This document shows positions 7,515 through 17,100 of a stretch of DNA of 64,000 nucleotides, in pieces (positions within the stretch are counted from its first letter, which is position 1; every line of letters starts with the position of its first letter). The DNA lies in assembly GCA_016703025.1 (NCBI GenBank), contig JADJCV010000001.1, positions 244,750 through 308,749 of the forward strand, written 5' to 3'. A program made the translations under genes and the position numbers. The stretch is from Candidatus Avedoeria danica (lineage in GTDB: Bacteria; Chloroflexota; Anaerolineae; Epilineales; Epilineaceae). The notes below the pieces were generated by a model that was not told where the DNA came from, made no database searches, and was given only the letters and a program-made list of their open reading frames with translations.

Positions 7515-9320
7515 TCACTCGGGCGTCCCCTTCGCCCCCTGCCACAACCCCCGAAACACCTCGCTCGTCCCCAACAACGACTCGACGGTCCCCACCGCCA
7601 CCACCCGCCCCCCATCCATCACAACCACCTGATCGGCCCGCTGCAGCGCCGCCCGCCGGTGCGCCACCGCCAGCACGGTGCGGCCGGGGATCGCGAAGAG
7701 GCGGTCCCACAGTCGCGCTTCGGTCTCGACGTCGAGGGCGCTCGACAGGTCGTCGAACACCAGGAGGCTCGGCTCGCGGATCAGCATCCGCGCCGCCGCC
7801 GCGCGCTGCGCCTGGCCGCCGGACAGGCGCGTGCCGCGCGGCCCGAGGCGCGTGGCGAGGCCGTCGGGCATCGCGGCGACGTCGGCGTCGAAGACGGCGC
7901 GGTGCAGGGCGGTGGCGATCGCCGCATCGTCGCGGTCGAGGCCCAGGAGGAGGTTGTCGCGCAGCGGGTCGGAGAACAGGCGCGGTGCCTGGGGTGTGTA
8001 GGCGGCCCGCGGCGGGACGAACCACGTCGCGGGATCGTCGATGATCCGGCCGTTCCACTCGATCGTCCCGGCGTCGGAGGGCAGCAGGCCGAGGAGGACG
8101 CGCAGGAGCGTCGTCTTGCCGGCGCCGACCGGGCCGGTGATCACCGTCACCGTGCCGCCGGCGATGTCGAGGTCGACGTCCTCGATCCCGCGTGCGCCGT
8201 CCGGCCAGCGCATCGTCAGGCCGCGGGCGGTCAGCGTCGTCAGCGCGTCGGCGGGCGAGCGGACGGGCTGCGGGACTTGCGGCAGATCGCGCCAGAGGTG
8301 GACGGGGCGGTGGCGGACGAGGACTCGCTCGGGGGCGGGGTCGTCGACGAGCTCGGCCAAGCGCTTCAGCGAGACATCCGTCTGGCGGAAGTTCGTCAGA
8401 TACTGGCCGAACATGCTCGTGATGACGGTCACCCACCCCAGGTAGGAGACGAACAGCGCGAAGTCGCCGACGGCGAAGGCGTCCGCGTCCGTCCGAAGGC
8501 GCAGCGCGAGGAGGACGAGCAGCAGGCCGATGCCGATCGTGCTCATGTTGTAGGTGAGGGCCTCGATGAAGCGCGACAGCGCCGCGTCGCGCAGGACGGC
8601 CCGGCGGCGGCGGGCGTTCAGCTCGCGGAAGTGGGCGATCACCCGGCCCTCGGCGCCGGCCACCTTGACCGCCAGCACCGCGCCGACGATCTCGCCGATG
8701 TGCCCCGTCACCGCCCCCTCGCTCTCCCGGCTGGCCAGCCGCAGCCGCCGGATCCGCCCGGCCAGCACGTTGACCAGCGTCACGGTGGCGATCAGCGGAC
8801 CGAACACGGCAATCGTCAGGCGCGGGTCAACGCGCCAGAGCACGGTCAGCGCTGTCCCGAGGGCAAGCGACTGGCCGATGGGATCGAGCGTCCAACTCAG
8901 GAAGGTCGGCACGGCCTCGACATCGCCCCGCAGCCGGCTGATCGCCTCGCCGGTCGACGATGGCAGCGGGCGTGCGCCGGGCCGGCCGAGGATGTGCTCG
9001 AGCAGGTTCGCCCGCAGGAGCGTCCGGATCACCTGGTGGAGGGACTGTTCGGCCGCGACGGCGCCGAGAAGCGACGTGAACCGCATCGCGCCGATGCCGG
9101 CGACAGCGGCGACGAGCCAGAGGAGCGCGGTCTGGCCGGCGCCGGAGGTCGCGGCGGCCGAACCCGCCGCGTCGGCCGACAGACGGTCGAAGATCGCCTT
9201 GACGACGAGGCCGGGCAGGAGCGGGACGAGGTAGAACAACACGCTCGCCAGCAGTCCGCTGGTGGCATACAACGGCCAGGCGTAGCGGGCGAGGCGGGCG
9301 AGGGTGCGCCAGAACTTCAT
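7515..9320 (-). CDS. ABC exporter half-transporter (membrane plus ATPase), second subunit
   Basis: 601 aa from the ATG at 9320 (M-K-F-W-R-T-L), which overlaps the stop of the preceding exporter gene as ATGA. Residues about 15-320 carry six membrane helices of the type I exporter fold; the nucleotide-binding domain (about 345-580) has Walker A (G-P-V-G-A-G-K-T-T-L), signature L-S-G-G-Q-A-Q-R and Walker B L-L-V-F-D-D. Walker B is followed by D-L-S-S-A-L-D, with Asp where the catalytic Glu usually stands, so this half may have a degenerate ATPase site. With the overlapping partner this suggests a heterodimeric exporter in the cytoplasmic membrane. Substrate unknown (lipid, drug or peptide). Confidence 0.9.
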   Translation of the reverse strand: MKFWRTLARLARYAWPLYATSGLLASVLFYLVPLLPGLVVKAIFDRLSADAAGSAAATSGAGQTALLWLVAAVAGIGAMRFTSLLGAVAAEQSLHQVIRTLLRANLLEHILGRPGARPLPSSTGEAISRLRGDVEAVPTFLSWTLDPIGQSLALGTALTVLWRVDPRLTIAVFGPLIATVTLVNVLAGRIRRLRLASRESEGAVTGHIGEIVGAVLAVKVAGAEGRVIAHFRELNARRRRAVLRDAALSRFIEALTYNMSTIGIGLLLVLLALRLRTDADAFAVGDFALFVSYLGWVTVITSMFGQYLTNFRQTDVSLKRLAELVDDPAPERVLVRHRPVHLWRDLPQVPQPVRSPADALTTLTARGLTMRWPDGARGIEDVDLDIAGGTVTVITGPVGAGKTTLLRVLLGLLPSDAGTIEWNGRIIDDPATWFVPPRAAYTPQAPRLFSDPLRDNLLLGLDRDDAAIATALHRAVFDADVAAMPDGLATRLGPRGTRLSGGQAQRAAAARMLIREPSLLVFDDLSSALDVETEARLWDRLFAIPGRTVLAVAHRRAALQRADQVVVMDGGRVVAVGTVESLLGTSEVFRGLWQGAKGTPE

Positions 9321-11221
9321 CGGTCGGCCTCGCCCGATGCCGTTTCCGGCGACGATGCGGAGGCCGACGTCGACGACAATACCGCGCCGACATCGCCGCC
9401 GCTTCCGACTGCCAGCGTCGTCATCGCCGCGTCGAGGTCCTCGAGCCCCGCCGCCAGCAGCTGCGCGTAGCGCGAGCCCGCATCCGCCGCCAGCGCCGCC
9501 CGCGGCCCGTGCTCCACGATGCGCCCGTCCGCCAGCAGGCACACGGCGTCCAGTCGCTGGACGGTTGCCAGTCGGTGGGCGATGACGACGACGGTGCGGC
9601 CGGCCGCCAGGCGCGCCATCGCCGCGGTCAGGCGCGTCTCGGTGGCCGGATCGAGGCGCGACGACGCCTCGTCGAGGACGACGAGGCCGGGGTCGCCGAT
9701 GAAGATCCGGGCGAAGGCGAGGAGCTGCGCTTCGCCGGCCGAGACGCCGCCGCCGGGCGCGAGCACGGTGTCGAGGCCGTTGGCCAAGCCGTCCACCCAG
9801 GCGCCGAGGCCGAGGCCGTCGAGCGCGGCGCGGATCCGCTCGTCGTCGACGGTCGGGTCGAAAAGCGTGAGGTTGTCGCGCAGCGTGGCGTGGAAGAGCT
9901 GGACGTCCTGGGTGACGATCGCGACGCGCCGCCTGAGGTCGGCCGTCGGGACGTCGCGCACGTCGATGCCGCCGAGGCGGACGGTGCCGGCGGTCGGGTC
10001 GAGGAGGCGCAGGAGCAGGCGGGTGAGCGTCGTCTTGCCGCTGCCGCTCGGGCCGAGGAGGCCGAGGGACGTGCCGGCGGGGACGTCGAACATGATGTTG
10101 TGCAGCGTCGGGGCGTCACTGCGACCGATGTCGCCTGGCACGATGTCGCCAGGCACGATGTCGCCACGCCCATCGCCGTTCCGGTCGCCGTAGCGGAAGT
10201 CCACCCCATCGACCGTGACCGCCAGCGGCCCGGAGGGCAAGGCACGGGCGCGGTCGGGCGGCGGCTCGGTCAGCGTCGTCCGCTCGTCGAGCAGCGCGCG
10301 GATGCGGGTGATGCTGGCGCCGGCCTGCTGCAGATCACCCAGCTGCCGGGCGATGCCGGAGAGCGGGCCGTCGAGCTGGAGGCTGTAGCTGAAGAGGAGC
10401 CAAGCGGTGCCGAGCGTGATCGACCCGTCCTGGACGAGCACGACGGCCCAGCCCAGGCTGATCGCCATCGCGATGAACAGCAGGAGCACGGACGTGCCGC
10501 CCGTGGCCGAGCCGAGGAGGCTGGCGCGGAGGTTGCGGCGCCAGATGTCGCGGGAGAGGCCGAAGAAGCGGCGGAGCGTGTAGGCCACGGCGCCGTTCGC
10601 GCGCAGGTCCTCCGTGCCGGCGAGGCGCTCCTCGAGGAAGCCGAACAGCTGCGCCGAGGCCTCGCGCGCCGCCGCCCAGTGCGGCACGGCCAGGTGCAGG
10701 ACGCCGCGCATGATCGCGATGGCGAGGAGGACGAAGATGGCCATCGTGGCGCCGATCCGCGCGTCCACCCGGAACAGCATCGCCAGCACGCCGAGCACGA
10801 GCAGCGCGCTGCCGACGAGCTCGAGCAGGAAGCGCGACACGAAGTTCGCCAGCGTCGCGACGTCGCCGTCGATCCGCTCGATCAGCTCGCCGGGCGTGTG
10901 GCGGCCGTGGAAGGCGAGGTCGAGGCGGAGCACGTGGTCGAGGAGGTCCTCGCGCATCCGATTCGTCGCCGTCTGCGCCAGCTCGGTGGACACGATGCCG
11001 GCGGCCACCATCAGCCCCTGGAGGACGAACGCGAGGCCGACGAACAGCGCGGCCAGGCGGATGAGGTCGCCGGCGGGCGCGCCGCCGATCGCGCCGTCGA
11101 TGAACGCGCGCTGGAGCTGCGGGCCCGCGAGGTCGAGGCTGATGTCGGCGAGCATGAGGGCGAAGAGGAGGGCGGCGCGGGCGCGGAGGGGGAGGAGGTA
11201 GCGGGTGAGGAATTCGCGCAT
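9317..11221 (-). CDS. ABC exporter half-transporter, first subunit
   Basis: 634 aa from the ATG at 11221 (M-R-E-F-L-T-R-Y). Type I exporter membrane domain (about 15-310), nucleotide-binding domain (about 370-600) with G-P-S-G-S-G-K-T-T-L (Walker A), V-S-A-G-E-A-Q (signature, altered from LSGGQ) and L-V-V-L-D-E-A-S-S (Walker B with catalytic Glu). One half thus has the canonical Walker B Glu and the other the canonical signature, the classic complementary asymmetry of heterodimeric exporters. Just before Walker A a tandem 15-nt duplication (10127-10165) adds G-D-I-V-P repeats. No Shine-Dalgarno; TTGCCC-N16-TAGCAT lies 8 nt before the ATG. Confidence 0.9.
   Translation of the reverse strand: MREFLTRYLLPLRARAALLFALMLADISLDLAGPQLQRAFIDGAIGGAPAGDLIRLAALFVGLAFVLQGLMVAAGIVSTELAQTATNRMREDLLDHVLRLDLAFHGRHTPGELIERIDGDVATLANFVSRFLLELVGSALLVLGVLAMLFRVDARIGATMAIFVLLAIAIMRGVLHLAVPHWAAAREASAQLFGFLEERLAGTEDLRANGAVAYTLRRFFGLSRDIWRRNLRASLLGSATGGTSVLLLFIAMAISLGWAVVLVQDGSITLGTAWLLFSYSLQLDGPLSGIARQLGDLQQAGASITRIRALLDERTTLTEPPPDRARALPSGPLAVTVDGVDFRYGDRNGDGRGDIVPGDIVPGDIGRSDAPTLHNIMFDVPAGTSLGLLGPSGSGKTTLTRLLLRLLDPTAGTVRLGGIDVRDVPTADLRRRVAIVTQDVQLFHATLRDNLTLFDPTVDDERIRAALDGLGLGAWVDGLANGLDTVLAPGGGVSAGEAQLLAFARIFIGDPGLVVLDEASSRLDPATETRLTAAMARLAAGRTVVVIAHRLATVQRLDAVCLLADGRIVEHGPRAALAADAGSRYAQLLAAGLEDLDAAMTTLAVGSGGDVGAVLSSTSASASSPETASGEADR
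10127..10165 (-). repeat. 15-nt in-frame tandem repeat inside the ABC exporter gene
   Basis: GATGTCGCC(T/A)GGCAC occurs twice (10127-10141, 10142-10156), followed by GATGTCGCC. It encodes repeated G-D-I-V-P just upstream of Walker A. Confidence 0.85.
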
Positions 11222-11291
11222 GGGGGTGGATGCTAGCGGTGCGCTCCGGTTGGGCAAGTTGGTGCGAACACGGTCGACACCACACGTGAGC

Positions 11292-13230
11292 TCATGGCAG
11301 ATCGATCGGGAATGTCCAGGGGCCGGGGATCTGGAAGATGGGACGGGAAAAGCACAGTTCGACGGATGGCAGGAGTTCGTTTGGCGCACCCCCCACCATG
11401 CGCCACATCGCCGGCGCGACTCCGGTCTGCGGCGAGCCGTGTCCGCCGCCGAGGGTGAAGGGCCTGCATGCGCGGCGCGGCCCGTTCCACAACGACATGC
11501 GCTGGACGCGGCCAACATCCAGGTCGACCAACTGCCGCCCGTCCCATCCATCGTCGGCCCAATGGGCAGTGATCATTGCCCTTGGCGGGTGTATCACTCT
11601 CGTCGGATTCTGATCGGTAGGCTTCGGATCGCCAGAATCGATGACCACAGCGAAGCCGATCGGCAGCTGTCGTTCCGCGACACGCAAGGTATCCGTCACT
11701 GGATAACGTTCCGGGGCTGTGCCGCTATGCGCGATCAGGCCAAGATTCCTGGTGTGGGCAAACGTGGCTGCGACCGTATCCAGGCGAATGGTTGTTGAAT
11801 GCAAACCATTCAGCCGTGTTCGCTCGACAAGGGACTCGTCGTCAACGGCCAGCAGCAGGGGGCCGACGGTCAGACGGCGGATCGCTTCACCTGGACCACC
11901 CAATCCTCGGAAGACAGTCACCGGGAACCGAGGCGCCTCGAACGAGATTCCGGCAGCCGGTGGGTCGAGCACGCCTCCCCGCGGAGACTATCCGCCGATT
12001 GCCCGGTGACATGTTCCCACAAGGTCACGGGAGGAACGGCGGCCCCCGTTCCATCGTTAACTCCGAACGCGGCCAACACGTGCTCAACTTCTTGCTCAAA
12101 CGCGTACGTCCTCGCGTCGTCGTCAGCCGATACGAAGCGCACGTCGTCGCCATGTGCCACGTCGACGGTTTCCACGCGTACGGCCAGCTGTCCCGCGGCT
12201 GGCAGCGCCCCCCAAGCTCGTAGCCTGACGCCGCCGCGGACCTGATCGTCCCCAAGACGATGCGCAGGCTTGAGTTTGCCGCTGGCCACCGAGACAAGAG
12301 GCACATCGACGGGCTGAAGCGACGCAAGGAACGTCGTGTAGTCGCGGCCGCCGAAGTCCCCCTCCAGCTGACGCCCGTTGGAATCTGATCGGTAGGTGTC
12401 GAAGAACTCGATGTGCCCCCGGCCGGAACGCGGCATGCCAAAGCGCGCGACGCCGCTGTTCCGCTCGGTCAGCAGCAGCGGACCATATACGCACTCCTCC
12501 GGCCGGCTCAGGTCGCGGTCAAAGGAGCTGTTCGAGACATCACAGGTTCGGATCGTCAACCGGCTTCCATTCGGCACGCCGCGATAGATCGTCGCCATCG
12601 CAGGCGATCCGTCATCCTCTGGCCCGGCGCCCTTGACCCTCACGATCACCAGCGTGCCTCGCGAATCCGAGACCAGACCTTCGATGACGATCGGCACTGG
12701 GTATCCCTTGGTCACCGTCACCGGCCCCGTCGCCACCACGGCATCCGGCCGCAGCGGCAGGATCCCCATCCCCGCACCCAGTAGTACGCCTCCCCGTCCG
12801 TCTCGTCGCCCCGCACCCCAACCCCCATCACCGCCCGCACCCACTCCCCCACCCCCCGCGCCCGCTCCCCGATCGTCCCGCCACCCGGCATCGTCGTCAA
12901 CGCGGTCCCCGCGACGAGCACGACGACCACCGCCCCCGCGAACGCCATCGCCCACACCGGCCGCCGCACCGTCCCCGCGCCGCGCCGCCACCCCGCCACA
13001 CGCGCCCGCCCGACCTCGCCCGCCACGCGCCCCGCCAGCGTATCGGGAGCCGCGACCGGCTGGAGCACGCGGCGGAGCGCCGCATCGACGCGCGCGGCCT
13101 CGGCCAAAGTCGAGGCGGCAACGGGCAACGATGCGGGCGACGATGCCGTCGACGCGGTCGACGCGCCGTCCAGTCGCCGATACGCCTCAGCCAAGGACGC
13201 GTCGTCCGTCGTCGTTCGGCGTCGGAACAC
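11292..13230 (-). pseudogene. Sigma-factor-linked membrane protein (anti-sigma-like), broken by two -1 frameshifts
   Basis: Three open frames follow each other on the minus strand: 13230 to about 12770 (cytoplasmic Ala-rich region and a membrane helix around residues 90-112), about 12770 to 12000, and about 11985 to 11292. At both junctions (near 12770 and 11985) adding one G to a GGGG run restores a continuous frame of about 646 codons, so I read this as one gene with two homopolymer deletions. The GTG start lies 1 nt after the sigma stop, which argues for an anti-sigma or co-regulator; I see no His/Cys zinc motif. The outer part has no recognised family. It is either a decaying gene or carries assembly errors. 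Confidence 0.6.
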
Positions 13231-13231
13231 G

Positions 13232-13909
13232 TCACACCTCCCCGTCAGCGGCGTGGGCGCGATAGAGCGCTCCGAGCCGCTTGCGCGCGCGGAACAGCCG
13301 GGTCTCGACCGTCGAGACGGGTACGTCCAGCAGCGCGGCGATCTCGGCGTAGGTCAGGTCTTCCAGGTAGCGCAGGACGAGCACGGCGCGATCGGCGGGC
13401 GCCAGCGCTTGGAGGTGGCGCTCGAGGTCGATCCGAAGGTCGTCCGAAGCGCGCCACGCTCGCCCACCGACGTCGGTGTCCGCGACGTTCGTGATGTCGC
13501 CGTCGATGGCCGCGTCGTCCAGCGACACCGTGTGGGCGCCGTTGTTGGCGCGACCGACGCGACCCACGCGACCCCCGCGCAGCCCGTTCAGCGCGCTGTT
13601 CGTCGTCAACCGGCGCAGCCACGGCCAGAGCGGCTCGCCCGGGCGGAAGCGGTCCAGCTGGCGGTGGAAGCGGACGAAGGCGTCCTGCGCCAGATCCTCG
13701 GCGTCCGTTCGGTCGCCGCAGAGGTGGTAGCACAGGCTGTAGACGGCGTCCTGGTAGCGCTGGACCAGGAGGCCGAACGCCTGGCCGTCGCCGTTGCGCG
13801 CGCGGTCGATGAGGCGGTCGTCGGTGGAGGCGGCCATCGGCGGCGCGTTCCTGGCGGGGGCGGGGCGGAGGTCCGTCGGGCGGCGCAACAGCCCATTGAG
13901 TAGCGTCAT
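13232..13909 (-). CDS. ECF-type RNA polymerase sigma factor
   Basis: 225 aa from the ATG at 13909. Sigma-2 region (about 30-100) contains F-G-L-L-V-Q-R-Y-Q-D-A-V-Y-S and D-A-E-D-L-A-Q-D-A-F-V-R-F; sigma-4 (about 165-215) contains D-R-A-V-L-V-L-R-Y-L-E-D-L-T-Y-A-E-I-A-A-L-L-D-V-P and S-T-V-E-T-R-L-F-R-A-R-K. The linker is long and contains a short G-R-V repeat. The next gene on the strand, starting 1 nt after the stop, is the broken membrane protein and is the probable anti-sigma. TACTGT lies 5 nt before the ATG, so the mRNA may be leaderless. Confidence 0.9.
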   Translation of the reverse strand: MTLLNGLLRRPTDLRPAPARNAPPMAASTDDRLIDRARNGDGQAFGLLVQRYQDAVYSLCYHLCGDRTDAEDLAQDAFVRFHRQLDRFRPGEPLWPWLRRLTTNSALNGLRGGRVGRVGRANNGAHTVSLDDAAIDGDITNVADTDVGGRAWRASDDLRIDLERHLQALAPADRAVLVLRYLEDLTYAEIAALLDVPVSTVETRLFRARKRLGALYRAHAADGEV

Positions 13910-14102
13910 GGCATACAGTACACGCGCACCGGCTCGGTTTCTTGCACCCAAGGGCTCGGCGTCCACAACCGATGCGCCTCCGATTCGCCGCGAACCCGCC
14001 GTCACCCCAACCGGTTGCCCCGCGTCCATCCTTCATTGCACACTTCTGCGCTCGTTTCTCCGCCATCCACCATCCCGCTCCCCTACCTGCAAGGCTGTAC
14101 CG

Positions 14103-17100
14103 ATGCTCAATCGCCCCATCGCCGCGGGCGGCCTCGCCGCGCTCGCCCTCGCCTTCCTGCCCGCCGGTCCGCACGCGCCGTCCGCGGCCGCCGCGATGCT
14201 TGCGATGTCCGCGACGTCCGCCACCGCCGCGACCGCGGCCCCTTCGGCCCTGCCGACCGGCTTCGTCGAGACGCGCGTCGCCGACAAGCTGAACGGTGCG
14301 ACGGCGATGACGATCGCCCCGGATGGCCGCGTGTTCATCGCCGAACAGCGCGGGACGGTCCGCGTCGTCGAGAACGACGTCCTGCTTGCCGAGCCCGTCC
14401 TCACGGTCGCCACGACCGCCATCGAGGATCTCGGTCTCCAAGGCATCACCGTCGGTCCGGACTTTGAATCGTCGCCGTCGCTCTACGTGCTGGCCACTGT
14501 CGATGAGCCCACGACGCACAACCGGATTCTCCGCTACAAGGTCACCGGCAACGATGCCCCGGTCGAGAGCGCCCAGGTCATCGCCGACCTCGAGACGCTG
14601 ACCACGCGCACGCGCGTCGGCGGCGGGCTCCACTTCGGCGCCGACGGCATGCTCTACGTGGGCACGGGCGACAACGGCGATGGGGCCAAGGCCGCCAGCT
14701 TGGAGTCCACGCTCGGCAAGATCCTTCGCCTTGCCCCGGACGGCCACATCCCACCCGACAACCCGTTCTTCGCAACGCAGCAGGGCCGCAACCGCGCGAT
14801 CTGGGCGAGCGGACTGCGCAACCCGTTCACGTTCGCTGTCCAACCGGGCACCGGCCGCATGCTGATCAACGACATCGGACAAGCCGCGTTCGAGGAGATC
14901 AACGAGGGTGCGGCCGGCGAGGACTACGGCTGGCCGTCGACGGAAGGCCCGACGTCCGCGCCCGGGATCACCGGCCCCCTCTATGCCTACCCGCACGTTC
15001 CAGGCTGCGCGATCAGCGGCGGCGCGTTCTACAACCCGGCCGACGCCTGGTTCCCGCCGTCGTATGTCGGCAAGTACTTCTTCGCCGATTACTGCCAAGG
15101 CGAGATCCGCGTCCTCGACCCGAACAACCCCACCGACGTCACCGTCTTCGGCTCGACCAGCGCCCCGTCGTGGCCGATCGACGTTCGCGTCAGCCCGGAC
15201 GGCGCGCTGTACTACCTGGCACGCGGTTCGGACTTCGGCACCGATACGGGCGCGCTCTACAAGGTCCGCTACGTCGGCAGCGGCCAGCCGACGATCGGGA
15301 TCCAACCGGTCGCTACATCCGTCGTCGTCGGCCGCACGGCCCGCTTCAGCGTCCGCGCCTTCGGGACGCAGCCGCTGACCTACCGCTGGCAGCGGGACGG
15401 CGTCGACGTGCCCGGCGGGACGGGCGCCGAGCTCGCCGTCGGCCCGGTGCAGCCATCGGACAGCGGCGCGCGCTTCAGCGTGATCGTCGGCAACGGCGAG
15501 GGCTCGGTGTCGAGCGATGCGGCGCTGCTGACGGTGACGGAGCGCACGCCGCCGGTGGCCACGATCCTCCTGCCGAACCCCGGTTTCCAGTTCGTCGGCG
15601 ACGGGCTCGTCACGTTCTACGGCCAAGCCGTGGATGCGCTCGACGTCCCGCTGCCGCCCAGCGCGCTCTCGTGGCGCATGGACCTCCACCACGGCGACCA
15701 CGTCCACGAGCTCATGCCGACGACGGCCGGGATCGCCGGCGGCACGCACATGCTCGACCTGGACGCCCACCGCAACCCCGACGCCTTCGTGCGGATCACG
15801 TTCACCGCGCGGGACAGCGAGGGTCTCGTCACCGTGCGGACGCGCGACATCCAACCCGTGCTCGTCGACCTCATGCTGGCGTCCGATCCACCCGGCATCA
15901 CGCTGTCCGTGGACGACGCGCCGGTCACGACGCCGGCGACCGTACCGAGCATCGCCGGCGTGCGGCGGACCGTGGGCGCGGATGCGCTCGAACGGGTGGG
16001 CGGCGCGCTGTACGCGTTCGAGCGCTGGTCGGACGGGGGCGATGCGATCCACACGACGCCCCCGATGTCGCGGACGATGACGCTGACCGCGACGTTCCGG
16101 CTGTTCGGCGGCTCGCTGCCGATCGTCGACTGGGGCGGCGACTACGTCGACGCCGACGCCGGCTTCCGCGGCGCCGATGCGCCGGTCGAGTCCGAACTCG
16201 ACCTCGAGCGCGACGGCGTGTACGACGACGAGCGCTGGTCGATCGAGTGGTCGGACGCCACGCCGCTCTCACCCCCGGTCGATCGGGCCGGCAAGAGCGC
16301 CCGGTTCTATGGCGGCCTCCTCATCGAGAGCTACGACCGCCCGTTCGAGTACAAGTGGGCCCAGGTCTGGGCCCAGTCGCCCGTCAAGCCGTTGGACAAG
16401 CTCTACTACGGCGCCAGCCCCGGAACGCGCGGCTGGGACCTGCGCTACTGGCGGAAGTCGGACTTCCTCAGCGGCGGCCACGACCGGCGCGTCTCGTTCG
16501 ACGAGGCCAGCTCGATCGCGCTCGTGAACTACGAGGGCGGCGACGGCGTGCCACAGAACAACTCCGGTCAGGTGCGCATCGTCGTGAAGGACGGCGGACA
16601 GTGGTTCATCTCGGAGCGCGCCGGGGAACCGGCGAGCCAGACGGCATCGCTGATCATCACGAACCCACGGAACACCGGCTGGGCATTGTACGACCCGCAG
16701 CCGCCGCTCCGGCTCGCCTTCAAGCCCAGGTTCGCCCAGTTCGAACCGCACGTCTTCGTGGACATCCAGGCCGTCGGCTACCTCCACTCCAACGATGCCG
16801 TCCCGCCGCCCGCCGCCGACGTCCGCGCCGGCTTCACCGTCGAGCGCGTCCACGTGACAGCACGCCTCGGCGATCCGGCCACCGCCCTGCCGCCCGAGGG
16901 CCCGACGCTTGCCGCCAGCACCCCGGCCACCGCGCCCCCGACGAGCCCGCCGACCGAGACGCCGACCGTCACGCCCGGCCCGTCACCCACGGCGACGCGC
17001 ACGCTCCTGCCCGGCGAGACGCCCCCTCCCACGGACACCGCCGCGCCGACGGACACCCCGCCCCCCGGCAGCACGACGGCCCGCCCGCCGGCCAGCGTGA

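Noticed and set aside
9509..11236. 575-codon open frame antisense to the ABC exporter
   Set aside because: E/R/A/G-rich shadow of the exporter coding sequence, no family features.
13245..16052. 935-codon open frame antisense to the dehydrogenase-subtilisin fusion
   Set aside because: The opposite strand has clear catalytic motifs; this frame has none.
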